64,000 nt of DNA from Candidatus Poribacteria bacterium (GCA_028820635.1 JAPPIG010000051.1:79314-143313); one strand, 5' to 3'; shown: positions 18,183 through 26,876, counted from the stretch's first letter. Made by a program: numbers and translations. The notes: generated by a model from the sequence alone, not told the origin.

Positions 18183-19241
18183 ATGCGTATGAAACTAAAG
18201 GATATTTGTGATCACTTAGACGGTGAACTCTCTGGTGATGGTGAGATAGAAATTACAGGTGTTTCTGGCATTAAAGAGGCGGTACCAAGTCAGATAACTT
18301 TTGTAGCTAATTCAAAATATCTGGGTGCTATTGCGACAACACAAGCCTCTGCGATCATAATCGGGCGTGGAGTTTCTGGAAATGGAAAACCGACTATCTG
18401 TGTTGATAATCCATATTGGGCATTTGTCAAAGTTTTGGAATTATTTGCTTGGGATACGGGAAAACAGACACAATCGGGCATTCATGCAACTGCCATTATA
18501 GGTGAGAACGTCACATTGGGAGAAGGTGTCACGATTCAAGCTCACAGCGTTATAGGTGACAATGTTGAGATAGGTAATGACACCGTAATTATGCCGCTTG
18601 TATATATCGGCTCTGACAGTAAAATTGGATGCGACGGCTTAATCTATTCACACGTAAGCATTCGCGAAAACGTGACCATTGGAGATCGTGTAATTATCCA
18701 CTGTGGTGCAGTGATTGGCAGCGATGGCTTTGGTTTCACGCCCGATCCTACCAACCATAGCCCGTATAAAATCCCACAAATCGGCACAGTCGTTGTTGAA
18801 GACGATGTTGAAATTGGTGCTAATACCACAATTGATAGGGCAACGCTCTCTGAAACACTTATCAAAAGCGGAACGAAACTTGATAATCTCGTTCAAATTG
18901 CACACAACGTTGTTGTTGGAAAAGATTGTTGCTTAGCGGCACAATCTGGAATTGCTGGGAGTGCTATCCTGGGTGATCGGGTAAACATTGCTGGACAATC
19001 TGGCGTGATTGGACATCTAACTCTTGGGGAAAATAGTGTGCTTTACGCTAAATCTGCTGTGACAAAAGATATGCCACCCGGTAGTCAACTTTCTGGATTT
19101 CCTGCCAGACCACATAAACAAGAGTTGCGACTTCAAGCCTCCATCCGAAAATTACCTGAACTGCTACAAGATTACACCCAACTCCAGAAACGGGTTGAGG
19201 AATTAGAAGCGAAACTGCAAGAACTTGAAGACCAACCATAA
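18183..19241 (+). CDS. lpxD: UDP-3-O-acylglucosamine N-acyltransferase
   Basis: LpxD adds the N-linked acyl chain in lipid A synthesis in the cytosol. The 352-aa protein has the N-terminal uridine-binding domain (about 1-100; SQITFVANSKYL), a left-handed beta-helix of hexapeptide repeats (about 105-310) and a C-terminal helical tail. The catalytic His is expected in the LVQIAHNVVVGKD segment (about 245). The ATG at 18183 is preferred over 18141 because GAGG lies just upstream and the family normally starts MKLKDI-like. The presence of LpxD implies that this organism makes lipid A or a related lipid. No lpxA, fabZ or lpxB follows here. Confidence 0.92.
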   Translation: MRMKLKDICDHLDGELSGDGEIEITGVSGIKEAVPSQITFVANSKYLGAIATTQASAIIIGRGVSGNGKPTICVDNPYWAFVKVLELFAWDTGKQTQSGIHATAIIGENVTLGEGVTIQAHSVIGDNVEIGNDTVIMPLVYIGSDSKIGCDGLIYSHVSIRENVTIGDRVIIHCGAVIGSDGFGFTPDPTNHSPYKIPQIGTVVVEDDVEIGANTTIDRATLSETLIKSGTKLDNLVQIAHNVVVGKDCCLAAQSGIAGSAILGDRVNIAGQSGVIGHLTLGENSVLYAKSAVTKDMPPGSQLSGFPARPHKQELRLQASIRKLPELLQDYTQLQKRVEELEAKLQELEDQP

Positions 19242-19341
19242 TAGATTCTGCCACAACTCTCCCAATTCTATCACACAAAGATTTACCAATTTACTTACCC
19301 GTTTTACATCACAGCGGAGGGACAAGTGAAAACTTGTCTTA

Positions 19342-20586
19342 ATGAGATCGTTGATAAACTACGATAAGTTGATCACATTCTTGGAAGTAGTTGACCCAAA
19401 CGCTGAAGAAGTGCTTCATTTTAAACAGGCATACCGTTCCTATTCCGAGACAAGGGTATGGCAACAAACTTATCAGGTCTTTATTTCTGGGTGGGAAAAT
19501 ATAGATGGTGCTATGCTGGTAAAACCAGAGGATACATTAGATGTCGACTATAGAGTTTACCTAACTGCTACAACTGAACGAAGTTTAAGGGAACTACTGC
19601 TTGCCTTTCCAAGGCGATGTGTAGGAATGTTCCACATCGCTGAAGAATGGATAGAAGAAAGAATTGGAGACATATTGGAAGGGGACTTTATTCATACGGA
19701 TTCGAGGAAATATTTTCGCGGTATCAAACGAGGAAGTCATACTAAAGCGGAACAACGAGTTGTTTCTAAAAGAAAAGACGAAATCGCAGCCCATATTCGT
19801 AAATTAGCATCCTTAAGAGGCAAATTTGAACATTCACAATTCGTTATTGAAGGGGAAATGATGGTAGAACGTGCTATTGCAGACGGACTACCGATTGAAA
19901 CAATTCTCTATACTGCAGACTTTGTTTCAACATCTGATGGGAAAAAATTTATAAAACGGGTATTCGATGAGAATTTGTCTTGCTATCTGGTTAATGACGG
20001 TGTAATGGGTTCAGTCACAACAACGCGTCCCGTGCCTTCAATAGTTGCTTCGGTACATCTCAACTATCCACTCTTTTTGTCTGAATCTGGACAACTTAAT
20101 TTTCACTTTAGTCGAAACTGCATTTTGCTTATCGCGGAAAATGTTCGGAATCCTGATAATCTGGGAATGACATTACGGACTGCTGATGCAGCAGGTGTAT
20201 CCGCAGTTTTACTCAGTGGTAATGGAGCAAGTCCATTTCATAAGAACTGCATACGCGCCTCGCGCGGTGCTGTTGGACGTCTGCCTATGTTCCAGACACC
20301 AAAAACAAATTTGGCGATTGAGCAACTAAAATTATCAGGATGGAGAGTAATCGGTGCTACAGCCAAAGCCGAAAATGACCTCTATACTATGGAATATACC
20401 TCTCCGACTGCAATTGTTGTCGGTAACGAAAATACAGGATTATCGGATGAAACGCGCGAGTGCTGCACGGACTTAGTTCGTATTCCTATGGCAGCTGGAC
20501 AATCCTCCTTAAATGTTGGCGTAGCAGCGGGTGTTTTACTTTTTGAATTAAGTAGGCAAAAACGAAGCATCATGACTTCAATTTGA
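19342..20586 (+). CDS. SpoU-family RNA 2'-O-methyltransferase with an unrecognised N-terminal domain
   Basis: The C-terminal half (about 140-414) is a TrmH/RlmB-type SPOUT enzyme: an RNA-binding L30e-like domain (FVIEGEMMVERAIADG, about 170-185) and the three SpoU motifs NVRNPDNLGMTLRTADAAGV, VVGNENTGLS and IPMAAGQSSLNVGVAAGVLL. It should methylate a ribose in rRNA or tRNA. The first about 130 residues, with a pattern not familiar to me, make it longer than the usual 250-290 aa. The assigned ATG has no good ribosome binding site; the GGAGGG upstream instead fits a GTG at 19326 that opens a 13-codon reading frame (MKTCLNEIVDKLR) overlapping the start. Confidence 0.8.
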   Translation: MRSLINYDKLITFLEVVDPNAEEVLHFKQAYRSYSETRVWQQTYQVFISGWENIDGAMLVKPEDTLDVDYRVYLTATTERSLRELLLAFPRRCVGMFHIAEEWIEERIGDILEGDFIHTDSRKYFRGIKRGSHTKAEQRVVSKRKDEIAAHIRKLASLRGKFEHSQFVIEGEMMVERAIADGLPIETILYTADFVSTSDGKKFIKRVFDENLSCYLVNDGVMGSVTTTRPVPSIVASVHLNYPLFLSESGQLNFHFSRNCILLIAENVRNPDNLGMTLRTADAAGVSAVLLSGNGASPFHKNCIRASRGAVGRLPMFQTPKTNLAIEQLKLSGWRVIGATAKAENDLYTMEYTSPTAIVVGNENTGLSDETRECCTDLVRIPMAAGQSSLNVGVAAGVLLFELSRQKRSIMTSI

Positions 20587-20611
20587 CAAATTGCTCAGAC
20601 GGTGGTAAAAT
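20583..20611 (+). promoter_or_regulatory. Sigma-70-type promoter for grpE-dnaJ
   Basis: TTGACA (20583-20588), 17-bp spacer, TAAAAT (20606-20611), 60 bp before the grpE start. No CIRCE operator (TTAGCACTC-N9-GAGTGCTAA) is seen, so HrcA control is not supported here. Confidence 0.65.
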
Positions 20612-20670
20612 TGTTTAGTTTTGGAGACACGTAAAAGAATTCACTGAGAAAGAAAAAGAGGTAATTCGTA

Positions 20671-21408
20671 ATGTCTGAAAATAATGAGGTAGTAATAGAA
20701 GTAGAAACAGAAACAGAAAATATCAAAAAACCAGATTTTCTTATTGACGAGGCTGAAGAAGAAACGGATGCGTCTGATGAAGTGGACGCGGAGGCAGAGG
20801 GACGCACAATAGAAACTGTTGAAGCAGAACTTGAGGCACTCAAAGAAGACTTAAAAAAACAACTTGAAGCAGTTGCCGAAACTGAACGTGAGCAATATGA
20901 GGAAGAACGAGAACGTTTGCTACGAACTGCTGCTGAAGCCGAAAATTCAAAAAGACGGACTGAAACCGAAGCACAGAAACAGCTTAAATTCGCTAACAAA
21001 AACATTATAGAAAGTCTGATTCCGGTGTTAGATAGTTTTGAAGCAGCGATTAAAAGTGTTGATGGAAAAATTGAATCGAGTGAGACTTCATCAGATTTCT
21101 CAAACTTTAGTGAAGGGGTGCAATTAGTTCATAAACAACTCTTGGATGTACTAAAGATACATGGCCTCATAGCAATTGAAGCAGCGGTTGGTGCCCCGTT
21201 TGATCCGAACCAACACGAAGCAGTCTTTGCTACTGAATCCGAAGAAGTCCCAGATGGAAATGTAATAGAAGAATTCAGATGTGGTTACCAATTGCATGAC
21301 CAAGTTCTTCGTGCCGCACAAGTTGTGGTTTCTAAAGGGAAAATTGAACAGCAGCCTTCTTCTGAAGATAGTGAGGGACAAGAAACTGAAGACACAACAG
21401 AAAAATAA
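20671..21408 (+). CDS. grpE: Nucleotide exchange factor GrpE
   Basis: GrpE releases ADP from DnaK in the chaperone cycle. The 245-aa protein has an acidic N terminus, a long coiled coil (about 45-110; TAAEAENSKRRTETEAQKQL) and a C-terminal beta domain with GVQLVHKQLLDVLKIHGL and AAVGAPFDPNQHEAVFA, both typical of GrpE. It is longer than many GrpE proteins because of the acidic N- and C-terminal extensions. dnaJ follows 34 bp downstream, and a TTGACA/TAAAAT promoter precedes it, overlapping the 3' end of the methyltransferase gene. dnaK is not in the window. Confidence 0.92.
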   Translation: MSENNEVVIEVETETENIKKPDFLIDEAEEETDASDEVDAEAEGRTIETVEAELEALKEDLKKQLEAVAETEREQYEEERERLLRTAAEAENSKRRTETEAQKQLKFANKNIIESLIPVLDSFEAAIKSVDGKIESSETSSDFSNFSEGVQLVHKQLLDVLKIHGLIAIEAAVGAPFDPNQHEAVFATESEEVPDGNVIEEFRCGYQLHDQVLRAAQVVVSKGKIEQQPSSEDSEGQETEDTTEK

Positions 21409-21442
21409 GCAAAATTTTACTACAGTGTAGGTAGGAAAACAG

Positions 21443-22558
21443 ATGGTTCAAAAACGGGATTATTATGATATTCTTGATGTAGGCAGAGATGCTGATGAAG
21501 ATGAAATTAAGAAGGCTTACCGAAAGTTAGCGATTAAATATCATCCAGATAAAAATCCAGATAATAAAGAAGCTGAGGAAAAGTTCAAAGAAGCCACCGA
21601 AGCTTACGATGTGTTGCGGACACCTGAAAAGCGTCAACGTTACGATCAATTTGGGCATGCTGGACTTGAAGGCACTTCAAGCGGCTTCGATTTTGGTGTT
21701 AACCTTGATGATATTTTCAGCGAAGTCTTCGGAGACGTTTTTGGCGGATTCGGTAGAACACAAAATAGACCTAAGCAAGGACGCAGCCTACAATATCCCC
21801 TTGAAATCTCACTTGAAGATGCGTTCAATGGCAAAGAAGTAACAATTGAAGTGCCTCGTATTGAATCTTGTCCAGAATGTAAGGGAAGCGGCGCAGAAAG
21901 AGGGACAACTGTTGAAACGTGTCCACAGTGTTATGGAAGGGGACAGATAACTCAATCTCAAGGTTTTTTCACTATGTCCCGACCCTGTCCACGCTGCCGG
22001 GGTGAGGGAGAAATTATCCAAAATCCATGCCGAAATTGTAATGGACAAGGACGAATTAGAGTAAAACGTGAATTAAAACTGAAAATTGATAAGGGTGTTG
22101 ATAACGGCATTGAATACCGATTGCAAGGAGAAGGTGAAGCTGGAACATTGGGTGGTCCGCCTGGTAATTTACACGTTGTTATTCATATCCAACCGCATCA
22201 ACAATTTAGTCGTGATGGGAACGATCTGATCACTTCCGCAAAAATATCGTTTGCACAAGCAGCACTTGGTAGCACAATCGAAATTAATAGTCTTGAAGGT
22301 CCAGAAAAACTAAATATCCCTGCCGGTACGCAGTACGGAGATCAGTTACGTATACACGGCAAAGGCATGCCAAAGTATAGAAGCTCAAGTTTCGGAGACC
22401 TCATTGTGAAGATCGGAATTGTAACACCAAAAAATCTCAATGAACAGCAGCGAAAACTTTTAGAACAATTTGCTGAACTACAAGATGAATCCGTTGAATC
22501 TGGACAAAAAGGATTTTGGGATAAGCTTTTTCATCACGATGATGACGAGAAAAAATAA
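21443..22558 (+). CDS. dnaJ: Chaperone protein DnaJ
   Basis: A class I J-protein that stimulates DnaK. The 371-aa protein has the J domain (about 5-70) with the HPD tripeptide in YHPDKNPD, a G/F-rich linker (about 72-105), four zinc-binding CxxCxGxG repeats (CPECKGSG, CPQCYGRG, CPRCRGEG, CRNCNGQG; about 140-210) and the C-terminal substrate-binding beta domains. All expected residues are present. It follows grpE closely on the same strand, and prmA starts 37 bp after it, giving a grpE-dnaJ-prmA arrangement seen in several bacterial phyla. Confidence 0.95.
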   Translation: MVQKRDYYDILDVGRDADEDEIKKAYRKLAIKYHPDKNPDNKEAEEKFKEATEAYDVLRTPEKRQRYDQFGHAGLEGTSSGFDFGVNLDDIFSEVFGDVFGGFGRTQNRPKQGRSLQYPLEISLEDAFNGKEVTIEVPRIESCPECKGSGAERGTTVETCPQCYGRGQITQSQGFFTMSRPCPRCRGEGEIIQNPCRNCNGQGRIRVKRELKLKIDKGVDNGIEYRLQGEGEAGTLGGPPGNLHVVIHIQPHQQFSRDGNDLITSAKISFAQAALGSTIEINSLEGPEKLNIPAGTQYGDQLRIHGKGMPKYRSSSFGDLIVKIGIVTPKNLNEQQRKLLEQFAELQDESVESGQKGFWDKLFHHDDDEKK

Positions 22559-22595
22559 GAATCTGGTATCTGGAAGTTAAAAAAACAGCATATTT

Positions 22596-23510
22596 ATGAA
22601 TTGGGCGCGGATTACCGTAACGACTTCTGACGATGCATCTGAAGCCGTTGCAAACTACCTCTTTGAAATGGATGCTTTCGGGGTTGAGTTAAAAGATGCT
22701 GCCAATTCAACAACTTCGCTCATTGCATATTATCCACTGGACGACCGCGTAAACACAAGAGTAGAGAAACTAAAAGATTTTCTTTCTAAACTCCCAACGT
22801 GGGGTATCCAAGCACATCCTGCGAAAATTGACTTAAAACGCGTTGAATCTGAAGAGTGGACAGAAGCGTGGAAGTCATCTTTCCCACCCCAACGAATAGG
22901 AAAACGTCTGCTAATTGCCCCGACATGGCATGATATTTCCCCTGACGAGACAGATATTCTAATTCGCCTTGATCCCGGCATGGCATTTGGAACTGGTTAC
23001 CATCCGACCACACGTTTGTGCTTGGAAATGTTGGAGCAAACGATTAAGCCAGATCAACAAGTCGCTGATATCGGAACAGGTTCGGGTATACTCGCAATTG
23101 CCGCTATAAAGTTAGGTGCAAAACATGTTGATGCGATTGAACTTGACCCGACAGCAATTCCTGTGGCAGAAACAAACTTTACAATTAATGGTGTTACAGA
23201 ACAGATCAGTTTGTCCCAAGGCGATGGAATTAAGGTAGTCCAAGACAAATATCATCTAATTGTTGGCAATATTCTTACAAAGGCAATTCTTCCGATAATA
23301 CCCTATTGTCCGTCGCGATTGCACCCTGAAGGACAGATTATTTTTTCTGGAATTTTGGAATCAGAACTAAAACAGGTTCAGGAGGTATTAGAGGAGTACG
23401 GATTGCAATGCATCCATGTGACGCGCGAAGCAGAAGCGGAAGTGATGTGGACAGCACTTAGGGCGCAGCTTGCAAGCCCATATTACGAATCAGCGAGATT
23501 CTTTGGCTAA
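22596..23510 (+). CDS. prmA: Ribosomal protein L11 methyltransferase
   Basis: PrmA trimethylates ribosomal protein L11. The 304-aa protein has the N-terminal L11-binding domain (about 1-95) and a Rossmann methyltransferase domain. The family-specific LDPGMAFGTGYHPTTRLCLE (about 128-147) and the SAM-binding motif I VADIGTGSGILAIAA (about 157-171) are clear, as is VGNILTKAILPI (about 224-235), the equivalent of the NxL motif. Its 3' end overlaps by 21 bp the end of the convergent diheme gene on the other strand. Confidence 0.92.
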   Translation: MNWARITVTTSDDASEAVANYLFEMDAFGVELKDAANSTTSLIAYYPLDDRVNTRVEKLKDFLSKLPTWGIQAHPAKIDLKRVESEEWTEAWKSSFPPQRIGKRLLIAPTWHDISPDETDILIRLDPGMAFGTGYHPTTRLCLEMLEQTIKPDQQVADIGTGSGILAIAAIKLGAKHVDAIELDPTAIPVAETNFTINGVTEQISLSQGDGIKVVQDKYHLIVGNILTKAILPIIPYCPSRLHPEGQIIFSGILESELKQVQEVLEEYGLQCIHVTREAEAEVMWTALRAQLASPYYESARFFG

Positions 23511-23747
23511 TCCGTGGCAGAGATTGCATCTACCAAGATTGAGGTGTGGCATTGTCGGTGATTTTTCGTCACCTTTCAAATGGCATTTCAGGCATGCAGC
23601 ATCTTCAGATGATTCCCGATGCACCTCAATGTTTGAACGTGCAGGTGCAGCATTAAAAAATAGAATTACCATTACGATCGCAAAAATAATACCAATAACG
23701 AAGACGATGTAAAATAGCACCTTTGGATCAGCTTGTTCGGTTGGCAT
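23490..23747 (-). CDS. Small membrane-anchored diheme c-type cytochrome-like protein
   Basis: With the ATG at 23747 this is an 85-aa protein with one N-terminal membrane helix (about 9-31) and two CxxCH heme c attachment motifs, CLKCH (52-56) and CNLCH (74-78), in the part expected outside the cytoplasm. A TTG at 23786 would add 13 residues but has no better ribosome binding site. It resembles a minimal NapC/NrfH or cytochrome c7 type electron carrier; axial His ligands could be H69 or H43, but this is guesswork. The gene is alone, convergent with prmA (21-bp overlap of the ends), with a MITE upstream. Function is not known. Confidence 0.6.
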   Translation of the reverse strand: MPTEQADPKVLFYIVFVIGIIFAIVMVILFFNAAPARSNIEVHRESSEDAACLKCHLKGDEKSPTMPHLNLGRCNLCHGLAKESR

Positions 23748-23843
23748 ATAAAATAAATAGACTCCGAATCTATGGTAATTACTCAACTAATAGGATACCT
23801 TAAAATCAGTTGTACTGCAAATAAAAATAGAAGTTGGATAATT

Positions 23844-24000
23844 ATACCATTTCTAATTGATAAAGTATCATTCCAATTTTGAGTTTCTTTGTAGGAGCGA
23901 CCTCCTGGTCGCGACCAGGAGGTCGCTCCTACAGAAGAAAATATTGCATTCTTCCAACCGATTTTCTAAATAATGTTATATCATTATTTAGAATTGGTAT
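23844..24000. mobile_element. MITE, family A (intact copy)
   Basis: A 157-bp element with terminal inverted repeats ATACCATTTCTAA / TTAGAATTGGTAT and a perfect central palindrome (23891-23935) whose arm is TGTAGGAGCGACCTCCTGG. It ends 4 bp before the stop codon of the PIG-L gene. A second copy with the same outer sequence is at 32613-32802 and a lone end is at 61386-61398. Confidence 0.75.
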
Positions 24001-24004
24001 TAGG

Positions 24005-24829
24005 TCATTCGAAAAAAGGGAAAAGAATTGGTAAATTCTCGGTTGTCAGTGAAGAGCCATATTCACAGGATTCAAATGCTTCAGCATATTGAATGTTAGC
24101 ACCAACTTTTTTCCCATAAAATTCAACTAACAGATCACGGTGCTTTTCCGCTACACTACTAAAACGATTTCGTAAACGTTCCGCAAGCCATTCCCGTCGA
24201 TCTTCTACACTATCGGGAACGACATTTAAGTTACCGCTGTTGTAAGGTAGCCACTCATAGAACTGCGATTCGTGGCAATGGAGCATATCAATTTTCTGTT
24301 CCACTACGGTGTCAATACCGACAACAACATCTGGCGAAAACGGGATAGGCTTCATGAAACCATCGCTCAGATAGACAATAACGGGATTTTTCTCTAAATG
24401 TGGTGTCAGCGCGCAAATGTTCGGCACAGTCACCATATAGGCTGCGTCTTGCACGAGCATTGACGTATAGCGATGGTCAGGATGGTAGTCGTTGGGACGG
24501 TGCGTCATAATCAAGTCTGGACGAAATTCGCGAATAGTACGGATAATCTGATACCGATTTTCTAATGTTGGCATCAGTTCACCATCGTGATTGTCAAGTA
24601 GTTCGTATTCAATGCCGATAATTTCAGAGGCAGCTTGCGCTTCGGCATTACGCCTTTGTGCTAAAGGACCACCGCCCATCTCATGGTGTCCTGCATCGCC
24701 GTTTGTAACGGAAACAAATTTGACATGGTGTCCTTTTTGAACATACAGAGCTGCGATACCACCAGCTTTTATGTCACAATCGTCGGGATGTGCTCCGAAG
24801 ATTAATACGCGAATCTGTTTTGTATCCAT
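24005..24829 (-). CDS. PIG-L/LmbE family zinc deacetylase
   Basis: A 274-aa cytosolic enzyme of the PIG-L fold, which removes acetyl groups from N-acetylglucosamine-type substrates (as in MshB, BshB or DacB-like enzymes). The zinc-binding GAHPDDCDIKAGG (about 12-24; His14, Asp15, Asp16-type positions) and the second ligand region THRPNDYHPDHRYTS (about 109-123) are present. The body is of normal length. Which sugar conjugate is used cannot be told; the neighbours (tandem PurS-like protein, SMP-30) do not form a known pathway. The family A MITE abuts its 3' end. Confidence 0.85.
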   Translation of the reverse strand: MDTKQIRVLIFGAHPDDCDIKAGGIAALYVQKGHHVKFVSVTNGDAGHHEMGGGPLAQRRNAEAQAASEIIGIEYELLDNHDGELMPTLENRYQIIRTIREFRPDLIMTHRPNDYHPDHRYTSMLVQDAAYMVTVPNICALTPHLEKNPVIVYLSDGFMKPIPFSPDVVVGIDTVVEQKIDMLHCHESQFYEWLPYNSGNLNVVPDSVEDRREWLAERLRNRFSSVAEKHRDLLVEFYGKKVGANIQYAEAFESCEYGSSLTTENLPILFPFFE

Positions 24830-24892
24830 TTTGGGTTATCCGTAAAATGTTGATTTTTTAATAGGTACTTGTAAGTCACCATTTCACTTAAT

Positions 24893-25375
24893 ATGGAACT
24901 AAAATCTATGAATAATTGGAAAGTCGAAATTTTCTATAAACCTGAAGTGCCTGACACTATTGGACAAGGCATTCTTGAAGATATTGCTGACCTCGGCATT
25001 AGTGGAGTGGACTCTGTAAAGACAGCCACAGTTTATTGGATTGAAGGCAGTCTTAACTCACATACTATTGAGCGGATTGGAACAGAACTGCTCGCCGATC
25101 CAATTACACAACTTTTCACCTCTAACGCTGACAATGAAAAAATTAAAGATTGGACGGTTGAAGTACAGTTCAAACCCGGTGTTACCGATGCAGTTGGCGA
25201 TAGTACAGTCAAAGGCATCAGAGACCTTGGTATTGAAGGCGTAGAGACTGTTCGCACAGGACAAAAGTTCTGGCTCAGCGGCACCTTGAGTGCAGAAATC
25301 ATTGAGTCCATTGCACAACGGCTTTTGATGAACGATGTCATCCAGACTTTCTCTTATCAAGAACCGCAAGCGTAA
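24893..25375 (+). CDS. Tandem PurS-like protein (two PurS domains in one chain)
   Basis: The 160-aa protein consists of two related halves of about 80 aa. Each starts with a strand W-[KT]-V-E-[IV]-x-[FY]-K-P (about 8-18 and 84-94), continues with a helix containing D[IL][AR]DLGI[SE]GV[DE][ST]V[KR]T and ends with a helix. This is the pattern of PurS, the small subunit of phosphoribosylformylglycinamidine synthase, which is normally a single 80-85-aa domain forming dimers. The gene seems to be a fused duplicate, possibly a covalent PurS dimer. purL and purQ are not next to it. No clear ribosome binding site; ATG 24908 is an alternative start. Confidence 0.6.
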   Translation: MELKSMNNWKVEIFYKPEVPDTIGQGILEDIADLGISGVDSVKTATVYWIEGSLNSHTIERIGTELLADPITQLFTSNADNEKIKDWTVEVQFKPGVTDAVGDSTVKGIRDLGIEGVETVRTGQKFWLSGTLSAEIIESIAQRLLMNDVIQTFSYQEPQA

Positions 25376-25397
25376 TCCAAATCCGAAACATGCAAAT

Positions 25398-26369
25398 TTA
25401 GAATAACGATAGTCCTTGTGCTTCCACATATACTGAGTAAAGAGACTGGCTACCAGTCATAAAGAGTCTATTCCGTTTCACCCCGCCGAAGCAAAGGTTT
25501 GCACAAATTTCTGGAAGGTGAATCTTCCCAATAAGCGTACCATCTGGTGCAAAAACATGGACACCGTCATATCCATCTCCTATCCAACCGGCACTTGCCC
25601 AGAGGTTACCATCAATATCACATCGGATACCGTCAGCGATGCCCGGTGCCATATCACAGAAAACTTGCTTGTTGTCTAAATGTTCGCCGTTTACAACATC
25701 AAAAACATAGATGTGTCTTGGTGTTCCTTCTTTGTGGGTTACCCCTGTGTCTACAACATACAACTTTTCATAATCAGGTGAAAAGCAGATACCGTTGGGT
25801 TTTTCAAGTTCATCCGTAACGACTGTAGCTTCTCCAGTATCAGGATTTAGGCGATAAACTGAAGTAGGCAATTCAAATTCTGCAATATGCCCTTCATAGT
25901 TGAGCATAATCCCGTATCCTGGATCGGTAAACCAGATAGATCCGTCAGGATGAACAGCCACGTCGTTTGGCGCGTTGAGTTGTTTTTCCTCAAACTTGTC
26001 CATTAGCACAGTAACCGTTCCATCATATTCAGTTCGTGTTACACGACGCGTGCCGTGTTCACAACTGATAAGTCTACCTTGTCGATCTCTGGTATGTCCG
26101 TTACTGTAATTAGATGGTTTACGGTATACACTTACCTTACCCGTTGCCTCTTCCCATTTTAGGATGCGATTGTTTGGAATATCACTCCAGAGAAGATATC
26201 CGCCATCTCCAAACCAGACGGGTCCCTCAGACCAGCGCGCGCCTGTCCATAATCTTTCAACAACGGAATTGCCAATTTTATATTTTCCAAAACGAGAGTC
26301 AATCACTTCAATTGCAGGGTCAGGGTATCGTGTTATTGTTCCGTCCCACTTTCTTTCAGATTCATTCAT
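25398..26369 (-). CDS. SMP-30/gluconolactonase/LRE family protein
   Basis: A 323-aa six-bladed beta-propeller enzyme. Typical elements are WSEGPVWFGDGGYLLWSDIP near the N terminus, the LNAPNDVAVHPDGSIWFTDP metal-binding segment (about 131-150; Asn and Asp ligands), KPNGICFSPDYEKLYVVDT and DGIRCDIDGNLWASAGW (about 245-261). Members hydrolyse lactones of sugars or related compounds, and in this setting could take part in sugar acid catabolism. The ATG is preceded by AAGGAGG. It is convergent with the PurS-like gene (22 bp between the ends). Confidence 0.85.
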   Translation of the reverse strand: MNESERKWDGTITRYPDPAIEVIDSRFGKYKIGNSVVERLWTGARWSEGPVWFGDGGYLLWSDIPNNRILKWEEATGKVSVYRKPSNYSNGHTRDRQGRLISCEHGTRRVTRTEYDGTVTVLMDKFEEKQLNAPNDVAVHPDGSIWFTDPGYGIMLNYEGHIAEFELPTSVYRLNPDTGEATVVTDELEKPNGICFSPDYEKLYVVDTGVTHKEGTPRHIYVFDVVNGEHLDNKQVFCDMAPGIADGIRCDIDGNLWASAGWIGDGYDGVHVFAPDGTLIGKIHLPEICANLCFGGVKRNRLFMTGSQSLYSVYVEAQGLSLF

Positions 26370-26454
26370 ATTGTTTCCTCCTTAAATCCATTGAATTCGG
26401 TGATAGTATAGCACAAATAATGAATTGGAGGTATAAATATTCGCGTAGATAGTC

Positions 26455-26574
26455 AAGGCATTCAGTTGTCAGATTATTATCCGTTTTAGGTAAAAGGTCG
26501 CGACCAGGAGGTCGCTCCTACAGGAAGAGCCTTTTGAAGAAAGTTAAAATTACTGGAGAATTGAATGGATCTGG
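26455..26574. mobile_element. MITE, family C (copy 2), flanked by 9-bp direct repeats
   Basis: Ends AAGGCATTCAGTTGTC and, in reverse, CAGATCCATTCAATTCTC resemble the family C ends at 4114-4357. The element is bounded by TAGATAGTC at 26446-26454 and 26575-26583. It contains GGTCGCGACCAGGAGGTCGC and CTCCTACAGG, the right half of the family A type palindrome. No gene. Confidence 0.7.
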
Positions 26575-26583
26575 TAGATAGTC

Positions 26584-26783
26584 CAGGGTTATTCAGTTTT
26601 CGGTTTTTCTGGTGTGTTTTATCACAAACGTTAATTTTCTATAGGAGTATTGTAGGTCGGGTAGAGCAACGCGACACCCGACATGAACAAAACGTGTCGG
26701 GTGTCGCTGCGCTCTACCCGACCTACGATGTAAACTCTCTGTAACACTCATCAACTGACAATTCATAGAACTAAATAGTCCTA
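26584..26783. mobile_element. Second MITE, adjacent, sharing the same 9-bp flanking repeat
   Basis: This 200-bp element follows directly on the TAGATAGTC at 26575-26583 and is followed by a third TAGATAGTC at 26784-26792. Its centre is a large palindrome (26651-26727) with arm TGTAGGTCGGGTAGAGC. Its ends are weakly inverted (GTTATTCAGTTTTCGG versus GTTCTATGAATTGTCAG). The promoter of the Uma2 gene lies just beyond it. Confidence 0.6.
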
Positions 26784-26800
26784 TAGATAGTCAACAGTCC

Positions 26801-26829
26801 TTGACATTAACGCAGCTTTGTAATATACT
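26801..26829 (+). promoter_or_regulatory. Strong sigma-70-type promoter for the Uma2 gene
   Basis: TTGACA (26801-26806), 17-bp spacer, TATACT (26824-26829), 47 bp before the start codon and only 8 bp beyond the last MITE flank repeat. Confidence 0.75.
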
Positions 26830-26876
26830 TAACGAATACACCGAATCGTTGTAGCCCAATACTGGGAGGTGACACG

